A stretch of DNA of 21,554 nt from a virus. The notes below the pieces were generated by a model. That model worked only from the letters and a program-made list of their open reading frames with translations, searched no databases and was not told the origin of the DNA. The DNA is taken from positions 1-21,554 of IMG/VR virus record IMGVR_UViG_3300048006_000084; one strand, given 5' to 3'. The stretch's first letter is position 1. Every line of letters begins with the position of its first letter. Positions 5,046 to 11,970 of this stretch are shown here, in pieces. The translations under genes and the position numbers were made by a program.

Positions 5046-5426
5046 ATGATTACAGAAGGTGTAGTAGCGTTTAGCAATTTAGCTGAGACAGAGAAGTACA
5101 ACGGTCAAGACACAGGTAAGTTTTCCATTGTGTTGACTTTAGAAGAGCAGGAAGCAGAGAAGCTTTCGGATGCTGGTGTCAACGTCAAAGAGTACAAGAA
5201 CCAGCCACAGCGTAAGTTTGTGACTAAGTTTCCAGACTTTCCAGTAATGGATTCGGAAGGCGACACAATCGCTAAACATATCCCCTACGGTTCCAAGGTG
5301 CGTGTCCTTTGGGAACCGGGCAAACCCCACCCTACTCACGGGGTAGCTCCCTATTTCAAGAAGATTAAAGTTCTTGAGATGGCACAACACGAAGGAACTA
5401 TGTCAGAAGGTGACGAAGAGTTCTAA
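5046..5426 (+). CDS. Single-stranded DNA-binding protein, T7 gp2.5-like
   Basis: At 126 residues it is shorter than T7 gp2.5 (232) but has the arrangement of the small marine-phage SSB versions: a beta-rich OB-like body (residues 1-110) and an acidic tail ending in aromatic Phe (EGDEEF). In gp2.5 such a tail contacts the polymerase and helicase; the primase-helicase here also ends in acidic residues plus Phe (DHEF). The product would coat ssDNA at the fork and help annealing. A strong promoter lies upstream, and the gene is followed by a GC-rich hairpin at 5433-5456. Codon use is more GC-rich than in the small genes before it, consistent with high expression. Confidence 0.75.
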   Translation: MITEGVVAFSNLAETEKYNGQDTGKFSIVLTLEEQEAEKLSDAGVNVKEYKNQPQRKFVTKFPDFPVMDSEGDTIAKHIPYGSKVRVLWEPGKPHPTHGVAPYFKKIKVLEMAQHEGTMSEGDEEF

Positions 5427-5432
5427 TCAATA

Positions 5433-5456
5433 GGGGCCTAGGGAAACTTAGGCCCC
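5433..5456 (+). terminator. GC-rich hairpin after SSB, weak terminator
   Basis: GGGGCCTA (5433-5440) pairs with TAGGCCCC (5449-5456), plus one G-T pair, around a 6-nt loop. The tail is only ACTTTGG, so termination would be partial. It may let SSB be made in excess over the replication enzymes. Confidence 0.55.
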
Positions 5457-5495
5457 ACTTTGGTACTGTTTAAACGCTTTCTTAGGAGATATGTT

Positions 5496-5741
5496 TTGAA
5501 AAGACTTTCATTAATTTTAACCACTGTTTTAATAGCAGGATGTGTTAGTTACGGTAATGACAATCAGGCTTACGAGTGGATAGGGTGTCACATAGTAACG
5601 GACAATCCCAGTAAAAACAATTATGCTTTTAACACTGTAGGTAAGTTAGAGGTAGGTAGTAAGATATATTTTAAAGCTGTAAATAAAGATGGAATAATAG
5701 GTCACATTACTACAGCTAGGCCATGTATGGAAGGGGAATAA
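5496..5741 (+). CDS. Small lipoprotein, 81 aa
   Basis: I choose the TTG at 5496 because AGGAG ends 7 nt upstream, and the resulting N-terminus is a textbook lipoprotein signal: K2-R3, a hydrophobic core and the lipobox IAGC with C16. The frame is open upstream to 5460, but that extension covers the ribosome-binding site. The mature part (about 66 residues) has two more cysteines and no known fold. It would be lipid-anchored in the cell envelope. Small phage lipoproteins often act in superinfection exclusion or as outer spanins; spanins normally sit beside lysis genes, none of which are here. A GTTTAAAC site lies 20 nt before the start. Confidence 0.7.
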   Translation: MKRLSLILTTVLIAGCVSYGNDNQAYEWIGCHIVTDNPSKNNYAFNTVGKLEVGSKIYFKAVNKDGIIGHITTARPCMEGE

Positions 5742-5742
5742 A

Positions 5743-7395
5743 GTGTTACAAAAAGTTTCTAAGGTTACAGGTAAAGGCCCTTGTCCTAAGTGTCGAGAGA
5801 AGGGTAACGATACTAAAGGGGATAACTTAGTTTCTTACGATGATGGGCATAAGTATTGTTATGCCTGTACATATACAGAGTTCTCAGATGGTTCCCCTAA
5901 CACAGAACCTTATGTAGTTAAACCAACGAAGGATTTTGAGATGGTAGGTTTTCACGGAGCGATTAAGGACAGACGTATTTCAGATACGATTGTTAAAAAG
6001 TTCGGAGTTACAGTAGAGAGAAACGAAGTAGACAATACACTATCAAAACATCACTACCCATATTTTGATAAAGATACAGGAAATGCGGTAGGTACTAAGG
6101 TCAGGTCAGTTCGTCAGAAAACCTTTTTAACTACAGGTACTCTGGACAACACTGGTTTATTCGGGCAACAGATATGGCGCGAAGGTGGTAAGTACGTCAC
6201 TATCACAGAAGGCGAGTTAGATGCTTTAGCTGTGGCAGAGATGTTTGACGGTAAATGGCCTTGCGTTTCAATTAAGACGGGATCAGCAGGGGCAGTCAAG
6301 GACATTAAAGCGTCTTTAGAGTGGTTAGAGACCTTTGAGAATGTAGTGATATGCTTTGATATGGATGACGCAGGTAAACAAGCAGTGGACAGTATACTTC
6401 CATTGTTCTCCCACGATAAGGCTAAAGTAGTATCTCTTCCGCTTAAGGACGCAGGGGAGATGCTTAAGGCAGGAAAGGTAAAAGAATTTATTTCCGCATG
6501 GTGGGACGCTAAACCCTATAGACCAGTAGGAGTAGTTTCGTTCGGTGATGAGGAGTGTTGGGATGCGTTTGTTAAACGTGGTACTGAGGAGATTATACCT
6601 CTACCTGATGCTTATGGCTCACTTAATGCCATGATGAATGGTGGTCTAGCGGCCGGAGAAGTAACTGTCATAGGTGCATTGACATCCATAGGTAAGACTA
6701 CAATGGTCTTTAATTTACTTTACGACATGGTACTACAGAACTCTAAAAAGATTGGTGCTGTATTACTGGAATCAGACCTAGGCGAGACTATAGAAAAGAT
6801 AGTTTCCCTACATAGTGGCGAGAATATATCTTTAGTTCCTAATGAGACTAGAGACAATTCAGTGTACCGTGATTTTTACGATGACTTTAAAAGTAAATCT
6901 AATGTGCATATTTTAAAGCACCTAGGTTTTTCGGATGTAGATGCCCTGTTCTCTAAGATGCGGTGGATGGCTGTGGGTGATGACTGTGACGTTATTATCT
7001 TAGACCCTCTCCATGCGGCTGTGAGGTCAAATGAGAACGGGCAGATAGATGAGTTTATGGATAGGTGTCTTAAGTTAGCTAAGGAGACAGGTGTATCTAT
7101 TGTTATTGTGTCACACATGAGGAAGCCTAACGTCAAAGACCCACATGATGTCAACGAGTACGACATGAAGGGGTCGGGATCGATCAATCAGATAGCCTTC
7201 AACACGATCTTACTAAGCCGTGACAAGATGTCTGATGATGAGTACACTAGGAACTCAACTAAAGTACAGCTAGTGAAGTGTCGTAGGACAGGCCGTACTG
7301 GTCATGCTGGTTGGTTGTACTATGAGCAGGACACAGGACGTATGGTGGCAGGTACAGAACCTAAGATAAAGGCGGTAGAAGATCATGAGTTCTAA
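5743..7395 (+). CDS. Primase-helicase, T7 gp4-like
   Basis: The 550-residue length is close to T7 gp4 (566). Visible domains: a zinc finger (CPKC 14-17, CYAC 39-42) for template recognition; a TOPRIM primase core (EGELDA 156-161, DMDD 206-209); and a RecA-type hexameric helicase with Walker A GALTSIGKT (311-319), Walker B VIILD (417-421) and the phosphate-sensor region VSHMRKP (456-462). The C-terminus ends acidic plus Phe (EDHEF), as needed for polymerase docking in T7. It unwinds DNA and lays primers for the lagging strand. The start is GTG, 1 nt after the previous stop, with AAGGGG upstream. Its 3' end overlaps the HNH gene by 11 nt. Confidence 0.93.
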   Translation: MLQKVSKVTGKGPCPKCREKGNDTKGDNLVSYDDGHKYCYACTYTEFSDGSPNTEPYVVKPTKDFEMVGFHGAIKDRRISDTIVKKFGVTVERNEVDNTLSKHHYPYFDKDTGNAVGTKVRSVRQKTFLTTGTLDNTGLFGQQIWREGGKYVTITEGELDALAVAEMFDGKWPCVSIKTGSAGAVKDIKASLEWLETFENVVICFDMDDAGKQAVDSILPLFSHDKAKVVSLPLKDAGEMLKAGKVKEFISAWWDAKPYRPVGVVSFGDEECWDAFVKRGTEEIIPLPDAYGSLNAMMNGGLAAGEVTVIGALTSIGKTTMVFNLLYDMVLQNSKKIGAVLLESDLGETIEKIVSLHSGENISLVPNETRDNSVYRDFYDDFKSKSNVHILKHLGFSDVDALFSKMRWMAVGDDCDVIILDPLHAAVRSNENGQIDEFMDRCLKLAKETGVSIVIVSHMRKPNVKDPHDVNEYDMKGSGSINQIAFNTILLSRDKMSDDEYTRNSTKVQLVKCRRTGRTGHAGWLYYEQDTGRMVAGTEPKIKAVEDHEF

Positions 7396-7804
7396 ATACC
7401 AAATACGACACGATATGTCAGGGCGTTTAAACAGGTCAGTTTATTTACGTAAAAGAAATAACTACTCTTGTGAAGTTTGTCTTGAGAATTACCCTGAAGA
7501 AGTTTTAGAGTTTCATCACCCTGATTCTTCTTTAAAAGAAACACAGTTAAGTAGTCATTCTTTTAGAGGTGTGTTACAGCCGAAGCAGAAAGTTCTTGAC
7601 GAGGCTGATGATTGTATAGTATTATGTAGTAACTGTCATAGACTTGAACATATAGCTTTAAAAAAAGGTGAGACTTTAATCAATGACAAAGAAGCTTATT
7701 CTAGATATAGAAACCACCGCTTTTCCAGTTACAAAGGTTTGGATGATCGGGACAAAGGACCTACAGACGAAGAAGAAGAAGAATTTCCTTGTGGACCAGT
7801 TTAG
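7385..7804 (+). CDS. HNH endonuclease
   Basis: This 139-residue protein has a zinc-bound HNH core: CEVC (29-32), EFHH (42-45) and CSNCHRLEH (81-89), giving paired cysteines C29/C32 and C81/C84 and the H44/H45-N83-H89 series. It should nick or cut DNA. Such genes between replication genes can be free-standing homing nucleases or host-DNA degradation enzymes; which applies here cannot be told. The last 122 bp lie in another frame inside the polymerase gene, so about 40 C-terminal residues (ending in an EEEEE run and PCGPV) are overprinted on the exonuclease domain. A GTTTAAAC site at 7425 encodes RLN. Confidence 0.82.
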   Translation: MSSKYQIRHDMSGRLNRSVYLRKRNNYSCEVCLENYPEEVLEFHHPDSSLKETQLSSHSFRGVLQPKQKVLDEADDCIVLCSNCHRLEHIALKKGETLINDKEAYSRYRNHRFSSYKGLDDRDKGPTDEEEEEFPCGPV

Positions 7805-9410
7805 CGAACTACAGGATTTTATAGATAGATATGATGTCATTATTGGTCATAATATTATTGATTTTGATATTCCTATTCTGGAAAGATTTCTAAAGACATC
7901 GTTTAAACAGCACAAGATTGTAGATACGTTAATTCTTTCCCGTCTGTTTAATCCTCAGTTAGAAGACGGACATTCGTTAAGGGCATGGGGAGAGCGTCTT
8001 AAGTTTCCTAAAGGTGATTATGATGATTGGACTAAGATAACACCTGAGATGATAGAGTATTGTGAGCAGGATTGTGACGTTACACATAAGGTCTACGAGG
8101 TACTTACTGAAAAGCTAGATACCTTTGGTGATACCAGTATTGAGCTAGAACATGAAGTTCAGAATGTAATTACTAAGCAGATACAACACGGGTGGTTATT
8201 AGATCAACGTAAATGTTACGATCTATTAGCTGAACTTAAACAACGAAAGATGGAGATTGAAGATGAAGTACACGAAAGGTTTAAAGCGTTACCTGTTTTT
8301 GTTAAAGAGATCACGCCTAAGTACAACAAAGACGGTAGACTTAGCAACGTTGGTCTTAGGTTTTTCGGTGATAACAGGCCTTGTATTGGGGGTTCTTTTA
8401 GTCGCATAGATTGGCCTGAGTTTAACTTAGGTTCTAGACAACAGATCGGGAGATACTTACAGTTTTTCGGATGGGTCCCTAAGCAACATACTGAGAAGGG
8501 TAACGTAATTGTGGATGAAGCAGTCCTTAGTAAAGTCAAGAATATACCAGAAGCTTCGCTAATAGCTGAGTATTTATTAGTTCAAAAGCGTATGGCACAG
8601 ATAGATTCATGGCTAGAAGGAGTAGAGGAGGACGGTAGAGTTCATGGTTACGTTAATCCTATAGGTGCTGTAACGGGACGTATGACCCACAGCAGTCCTA
8701 ATATGGCTCAGGTTCCGGCTAGTTACTCACCTTATGGTGGTGAATGTAGAAGTTGCTGGATAACACCTAAAGGTTATAAGCTTGTAGGTGTAGATGCTTC
8801 AGGGCTAGAGCTACGTATGTTAGCTCATTACATGAATGATGCAGACTACACCAATGAAGTAATACATGGTGATATACATACAGCTAATATGAAAGCGGCT
8901 GGTCTTACAGACCGCGATCAGGCGAAGACATTTATCTATGCTTTCCTATATGGTGCTGGTGACGTTAAGTGCGGTAGCATCGTAGGCGGTTCTAAGAAGG
9001 AAGGTGCTAGGCTTAAGGAGAAGTTCTTATCAAATACCCCTGCCTTACGACAGCTTAGAGAGAAGGTAGAGCTTAGTTCGCAGAGAGGTTATCTCAAAGG
9101 TATTGACGGTAGGAAATTAATTATACGATCTACACACGCTAGTTTAAACACTCTCTTACAATCTGCTGGTGCAGTTATTATGAAGAAAGCCTTGACATTG
9201 TTAGATCAATATGCGATACTACATAATATAGACTATAAATTTGTAGGTAACATTCACGATGAATTTCAAGCTGAAGTTCGGGAAGACCAAGTAGATAATT
9301 TTGGATGGTTGGCTGTAGAGTGTATTAAGTCAGCAGGTCTAAAGTTTAACTTAAGATGCCCCTTAGATGGTGAATATAAAACAGGCAATAATTGGGCTGA
9401 GACCCACTAG
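7683..9410 (+). CDS. DNA polymerase, family A, T7 gp5-like
   Basis: The 575-residue enzyme has a 3'-5' exonuclease domain: DIET (8-11), HNIIDFD (56-62) and Exo III around YCEQD (126-130). The polymerase domain has motif A VDASGLELR (370-378, Asp371), motif B RDQAKTFIYAFLYG (411-424) and motif C HDE (525-527). It ends in GNNWAETH, like T7 gp5. It is about 130 residues shorter than T7 polymerase (704), and I see no segment clearly matching the thioredoxin-binding loop. The residue equivalent to E. coli Phe762 is Tyr419, the T7 state, which has been linked with virulent life style in marine phages. The start at 7683 is fixed by the DIET motif. Confidence 0.95.
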   Translation: MTKKLILDIETTAFPVTKVWMIGTKDLQTKKKKNFLVDQFSELQDFIDRYDVIIGHNIIDFDIPILERFLKTSFKQHKIVDTLILSRLFNPQLEDGHSLRAWGERLKFPKGDYDDWTKITPEMIEYCEQDCDVTHKVYEVLTEKLDTFGDTSIELEHEVQNVITKQIQHGWLLDQRKCYDLLAELKQRKMEIEDEVHERFKALPVFVKEITPKYNKDGRLSNVGLRFFGDNRPCIGGSFSRIDWPEFNLGSRQQIGRYLQFFGWVPKQHTEKGNVIVDEAVLSKVKNIPEASLIAEYLLVQKRMAQIDSWLEGVEEDGRVHGYVNPIGAVTGRMTHSSPNMAQVPASYSPYGGECRSCWITPKGYKLVGVDASGLELRMLAHYMNDADYTNEVIHGDIHTANMKAAGLTDRDQAKTFIYAFLYGAGDVKCGSIVGGSKKEGARLKEKFLSNTPALRQLREKVELSSQRGYLKGIDGRKLIIRSTHASLNTLLQSAGAVIMKKALTLLDQYAILHNIDYKFVGNIHDEFQAEVREDQVDNFGWLAVECIKSAGLKFNLRCPLDGEYKTGNNWAETH

Positions 9411-9419
9411 GAGATTAAT

Positions 9420-10316
9420 ATGAGTAAAACATTAGACACATTAGTAGAAGACATCTATACGTTGATGAAGAATAAGAACTCAGCTAAAGGTGTTGACCCC
9501 GAAGCAGAGATAGAGAAGTTCGGAGAAGCTATGAAGGACCTTATGAAGAAAGAGTTCCTTCCCTCTACTAAAAGATACGATAGCCGTAATCTTAGGTTAT
9601 CTGCTGTAGGGAAACCTGATCTTCAACAATGGTATTCATCTAATAAATACGTAGGGGAAAAGTTATTACCCCAGACATTGATTAAATTTATGTACGGTCA
9701 TATGATTGAAGAGTTCCTTCTCATGCTTGTTCGTATGACGGGACATAAAGTTACTGATGAACAAAAAGAAGTCTCTGTGGGAGGCGTAAAAGGCCATATG
9801 GACTGTAAAATAGATGGTACTGTGGTTGACGTTAAGTCCACTACTGCTTTTGGAATAAAGAAATTTCAAGACGGAACCTTAGCAAAAGACGATGACTTTG
9901 GTTATGTAGATCAGATCAAAGCATATGCTCATGCAGAAGGTGATCGTAAGTGGGCATGGTTAGCTATGGACAAACAAAGCGGTACTCTAGCGGTACTTGA
10001 ATACGATCTGGATGACACAGAACATCCTATGTATGAACACTACTCAAGTGATATTGAGGAGCGTGTTTCTCATGTAAAAAAGTGCGTAGGGCTGGCAGAC
10101 CGACCTTCTCCATGTTCATATCCAGTGCCAGATGGCAAATCAGGAAATGTAAAACTATCTACTATGTGTGGCTACTGCCAATACAAACTACATTGTTACC
10201 CAGAAGTAAGGCTATTCAAAACTGGATCAGGACCAAAATATTTAACTAACGTAGTTAATGTTCCTAAGAATCGTTGGGGTAGACCTTACCCTGAAGTTAA
10301 CCTTAACCCTGTTTAA
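9420..10316 (+). CDS. PD-(D/E)XK exonuclease (Cas4/RecB-like fold)
   Basis: Nuclease motifs appear in order in this 298-residue protein: GHMIEEF (93-99, Glu97), GHMD (Asp128), VVDVKS (Asp137, Lys139) and QIKAYAH (Gln165-Tyr169). This is the RecB/Cas4-type core. Cysteines C222, C232, C250, C253 and C259 after the core could hold an Fe-S cluster or zinc, but the typical early Cas4 cysteine is not evident. It stands where T7 has the unrelated gp6 exonuclease and probably degrades host DNA or processes replication ends. AGGAGATTAAT precedes the ATG. The stop codon is part of a GTTTAAAC palindrome at 10311. Confidence 0.82.
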   Translation: MSKTLDTLVEDIYTLMKNKNSAKGVDPEAEIEKFGEAMKDLMKKEFLPSTKRYDSRNLRLSAVGKPDLQQWYSSNKYVGEKLLPQTLIKFMYGHMIEEFLLMLVRMTGHKVTDEQKEVSVGGVKGHMDCKIDGTVVDVKSTTAFGIKKFQDGTLAKDDDFGYVDQIKAYAHAEGDRKWAWLAMDKQSGTLAVLEYDLDDTEHPMYEHYSSDIEERVSHVKKCVGLADRPSPCSYPVPDGKSGNVKLSTMCGYCQYKLHCYPEVRLFKTGSGPKYLTNVVNVPKNRWGRPYPEVNLNPV

Positions 10317-10340
10317 ACATACTTACTATAGGAGGTCAAT

Positions 10341-10544
10341 ATGGCTACTAAAGAATTTAAAGTTATTAACACACCACGACATGATCGTTTTGAAGAAATG
10401 GTTACTAAACTTCTTAATGATAAATGGGAGCTACATGGTAGTCCCTTTATATCACAGACAGGAGGTATGACACAGGCTTTAGTAAGGGAAGTTAAAGCAC
10501 CATCTAAAGCAGAGGTATCTAAAAAATCTCTGGTTAAGAATTAG
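10341..10544 (+). CDS. DUF1737-like small protein, 67 aa
   Basis: The ATG follows a strong AGGAGGT. Residues 5-45 (a beta strand, a helix with FEEMVTKLLN, then WELHGSPF) match the layout of the DUF1737 family, whose members have a conserved G/K-W-x-x-x-G segment. The C-terminus is lysine-rich. The family's function is unknown. It overlaps the next gene's GTG by 1 nt. Confidence 0.7.
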   Translation: MATKEFKVINTPRHDRFEEMVTKLLNDKWELHGSPFISQTGGMTQALVREVKAPSKAEVSKKSLVKN

Positions 10545-10909
10545 TGAAAACTCCTAGGTATCGTAATAAGTTTGAAGCTCAAGCCGCAGAGGTTTTAAAG
10601 GACCTCTGTGGTTACGAGACTAAAAAGATACCTTATACTATTCATCGTAATTACATACCTGATTTTGTAGGGATGAAAGGTAAATTTGAAATTTTAATAG
10701 AGGCTAAAGGTTTCTTTAGAGTGGGAGATGTACAGAAGTACAAAGCTATTAGAGATAGTCTTCCTAAAAAGAAACAGTTAGTTTTTCTACTTTATAATCC
10801 CAATAAAAAAATAAGGAAGGGAAGTAAAATGAATATGGCAGAATGGTGTGACAAAGAAGGACTTAAGTGGTACACTTTAGAGAATATAGTCGATGTCTTT
10901 AACAACTAA
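10544..10909 (+). CDS. Endonuclease I (Holliday-junction resolvase), T7 gp3-like
   Basis: At 121 residues it is a little shorter than T7 gp3 (149). The catalytic set of the family is present: Glu11 (FEAQ), Asp40 (IPDF), Glu53 and Lys55 (EAKG), followed by the KYKAIRDSLP and GSKMNMAEWCDKEGLKWY blocks that align well with T7 gp3 (KHLLIREQHP; GSPTSYGEFCEKHGIKF). It cleaves branched DNA, helping packaging and host DNA breakdown. The start is GTG, coupled to the stop of the previous gene. It ends inside the next small gene (17-nt overlap). Confidence 0.9.
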   Translation: MKTPRYRNKFEAQAAEVLKDLCGYETKKIPYTIHRNYIPDFVGMKGKFEILIEAKGFFRVGDVQKYKAIRDSLPKKKQLVFLLYNPNKKIRKGSKMNMAEWCDKEGLKWYTLENIVDVFNN

Positions 10910-11090
10910 AAGATTACTCAATCGTGTGTCTGAACTAGCTGATCCTATTTATATTTGTGAAGTTTTAGAGTTAACTACTGAAGATTTATTAGAGAGATTT
11001 AATGATTTAGTAGAGACTAAAATAGATGTATTAAGGGAAGTTTACGATGTAAATACTAACTTTGAAGAGGAAGGGCAAGAAGATGGATGA
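10893..11090 (+). CDS. Hypothetical acidic protein, 65 aa
   Basis: It overlaps endonuclease I by 17 nt and the next gene by 8 nt. It is mostly helical and acidic; residues 20-45 (ICEVLELTTEDLLERFNDLVE) look like a helix-turn-helix-like or dimerising helical pair, but no clear DNA-binding motif is present. The function is unknown. Confidence 0.6.
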   Translation: MSLTTKRLLNRVSELADPIYICEVLELTTEDLLERFNDLVETKIDVLREVYDVNTNFEEEGQEDG

Positions 11091-11313
11091 TTCTGAAAAA
11101 GAAAACGAAGACGGTATGATGTTTATGGTTCCTGATGTGTTAGTAGCTAGAATGGAACAAGTAAGGCGTTTAAACAGAGACTTAGCTAAAGCTGACGAAG
11201 ATCAAAAGCTATTCTTAAAACAAGCTATACTTTTATTACTAGAAAGCTGTGACCCTAAATTTTCTAAAATACATAGGCCTCAGTATGACAACAACATTAC
11301 CCCGATCAATTAG
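11083..11313 (+). CDS. Hypothetical charged helical protein, 76 aa
   Basis: I prefer the ATG at 11083, preceded by GAAGGG, over an in-frame TTG at 11062. The N-terminus is very acidic (MDDSEKENEDG); the middle (VARMEQVRRLNRDLAKADEDQK) is a likely amphipathic helix. A GTTTAAAC site at 11168 encodes RLN. No family is recognised. Confidence 0.58.
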   Translation: MDDSEKENEDGMMFMVPDVLVARMEQVRRLNRDLAKADEDQKLFLKQAILLLLESCDPKFSKIHRPQYDNNITPIN

Positions 11314-11322
11314 GAGAGTTCG

Positions 11323-11568
11323 ATGAATACAGTCATTCTTATTGTTACTTTAATAATGTCTGATGGTAGTATAGGTTCTCAGGTGTTACCAGCACCTCCT
11401 TATATAACACTTAAAGATTGTGTTAACTTTACTGCTCCAAAAGTAGAATACTATCATCAAAATATTTCTCCAGAATCAAATAAATTGTTTGATATAAATA
11501 CTAGCTGTGTTATAATGAAAGTACCTATTGAAAAAAAATCAGACGATGGACAAGCAAGGAAAAATTAG
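11323..11568 (+). CDS. Possible exported or membrane-anchored protein, 81 aa
   Basis: The first 12 residues (MNTVILIVTLIM) are hydrophobic but short and lack positive charge, so this may be a weak signal or a buried strand. Two cysteines (C32, C62) could form a disulfide if exported. Similar short phage proteins beginning with hydrophobic residues then MSDGS are familiar to me but have no assigned role. TAGGAG lies 5 nt before the ATG. Confidence 0.55.
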   Translation: MNTVILIVTLIMSDGSIGSQVLPAPPYITLKDCVNFTAPKVEYYHQNISPESNKLFDINTSCVIMKVPIEKKSDDGQARKN

Positions 11569-11781
11569 ATGAATGATCCAGTAAATAATCCTTCTCATTA
11601 TAATATGCTTGACGTAGAAGCCATAGATATTATTGAAATGTCTATGACTAAAGAAGAGTTCTTAGGGTATCTCAAGGGTAACTCTATGAAGTATATGATT
11701 AGATACAAGCATAAAGGAAACCCTACTGAAGACTTAGAAAAAGCAACATGGTATTTAAATAAGCTAAAGGAGAAAGTATAG
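11569..11781 (+). CDS. DUF3310 protein (T7 gp1.7 C-terminal-like)
   Basis: This 70-residue protein has the DUF3310 pattern: NNPSHY (6-11), VEAIDIIE (16-23), GNSMKYMIRYKHKG (36-49) and EDLEKATWYLNKL (54-66). In T7 this domain forms part of gp1.7, a nucleoside monophosphate kinase, and it is often stand-alone in other phages. A link to nucleotide metabolism fits the nearby ribonucleotide reductase, but the activity of the short form is not established. It starts directly after the previous stop and the next ATG follows its own stop at once. Confidence 0.85.
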   Translation: MNDPVNNPSHYNMLDVEAIDIIEMSMTKEEFLGYLKGNSMKYMIRYKHKGNPTEDLEKATWYLNKLKEKV

Positions 11782-11958
11782 ATGCGTAGACAAAGTGATA
11801 AAGAGTGGGACTATGATGCCATAGACAAGCAACGTAACGAAGAGTGGGGTGGTATTCATAAGCTAGTCACAGACCATGCAGTAGAGAAGCGTGTAACAGC
11901 AGATGAAATAGCCAAGCGTAATTCTATTTTTTACAACCACATAGAAATTAATAAGTAG
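11782..11958 (+). CDS. Hypothetical charged protein, 58 aa
   Basis: It starts immediately after the DUF3310 stop, with AAGGAG upstream as ribosome-binding site. The product is rich in Asp, Glu, Arg and Lys, with several tryptophans and histidines. No motif is recognised. It ends 12 nt before the ribonucleotide reductase. Confidence 0.58.
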   Translation: MRRQSDKEWDYDAIDKQRNEEWGGIHKLVTDHAVEKRVTADEIAKRNSIFYNHIEINK

Positions 11959-11970
11959 GGGAATACAGTA

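Noticed and set aside
10258-10470. Frame overlapping the end of the exonuclease and the DUF1737-like gene
   Set aside because: It has no start signal and lies across two genes with recognised motifs in other frames.
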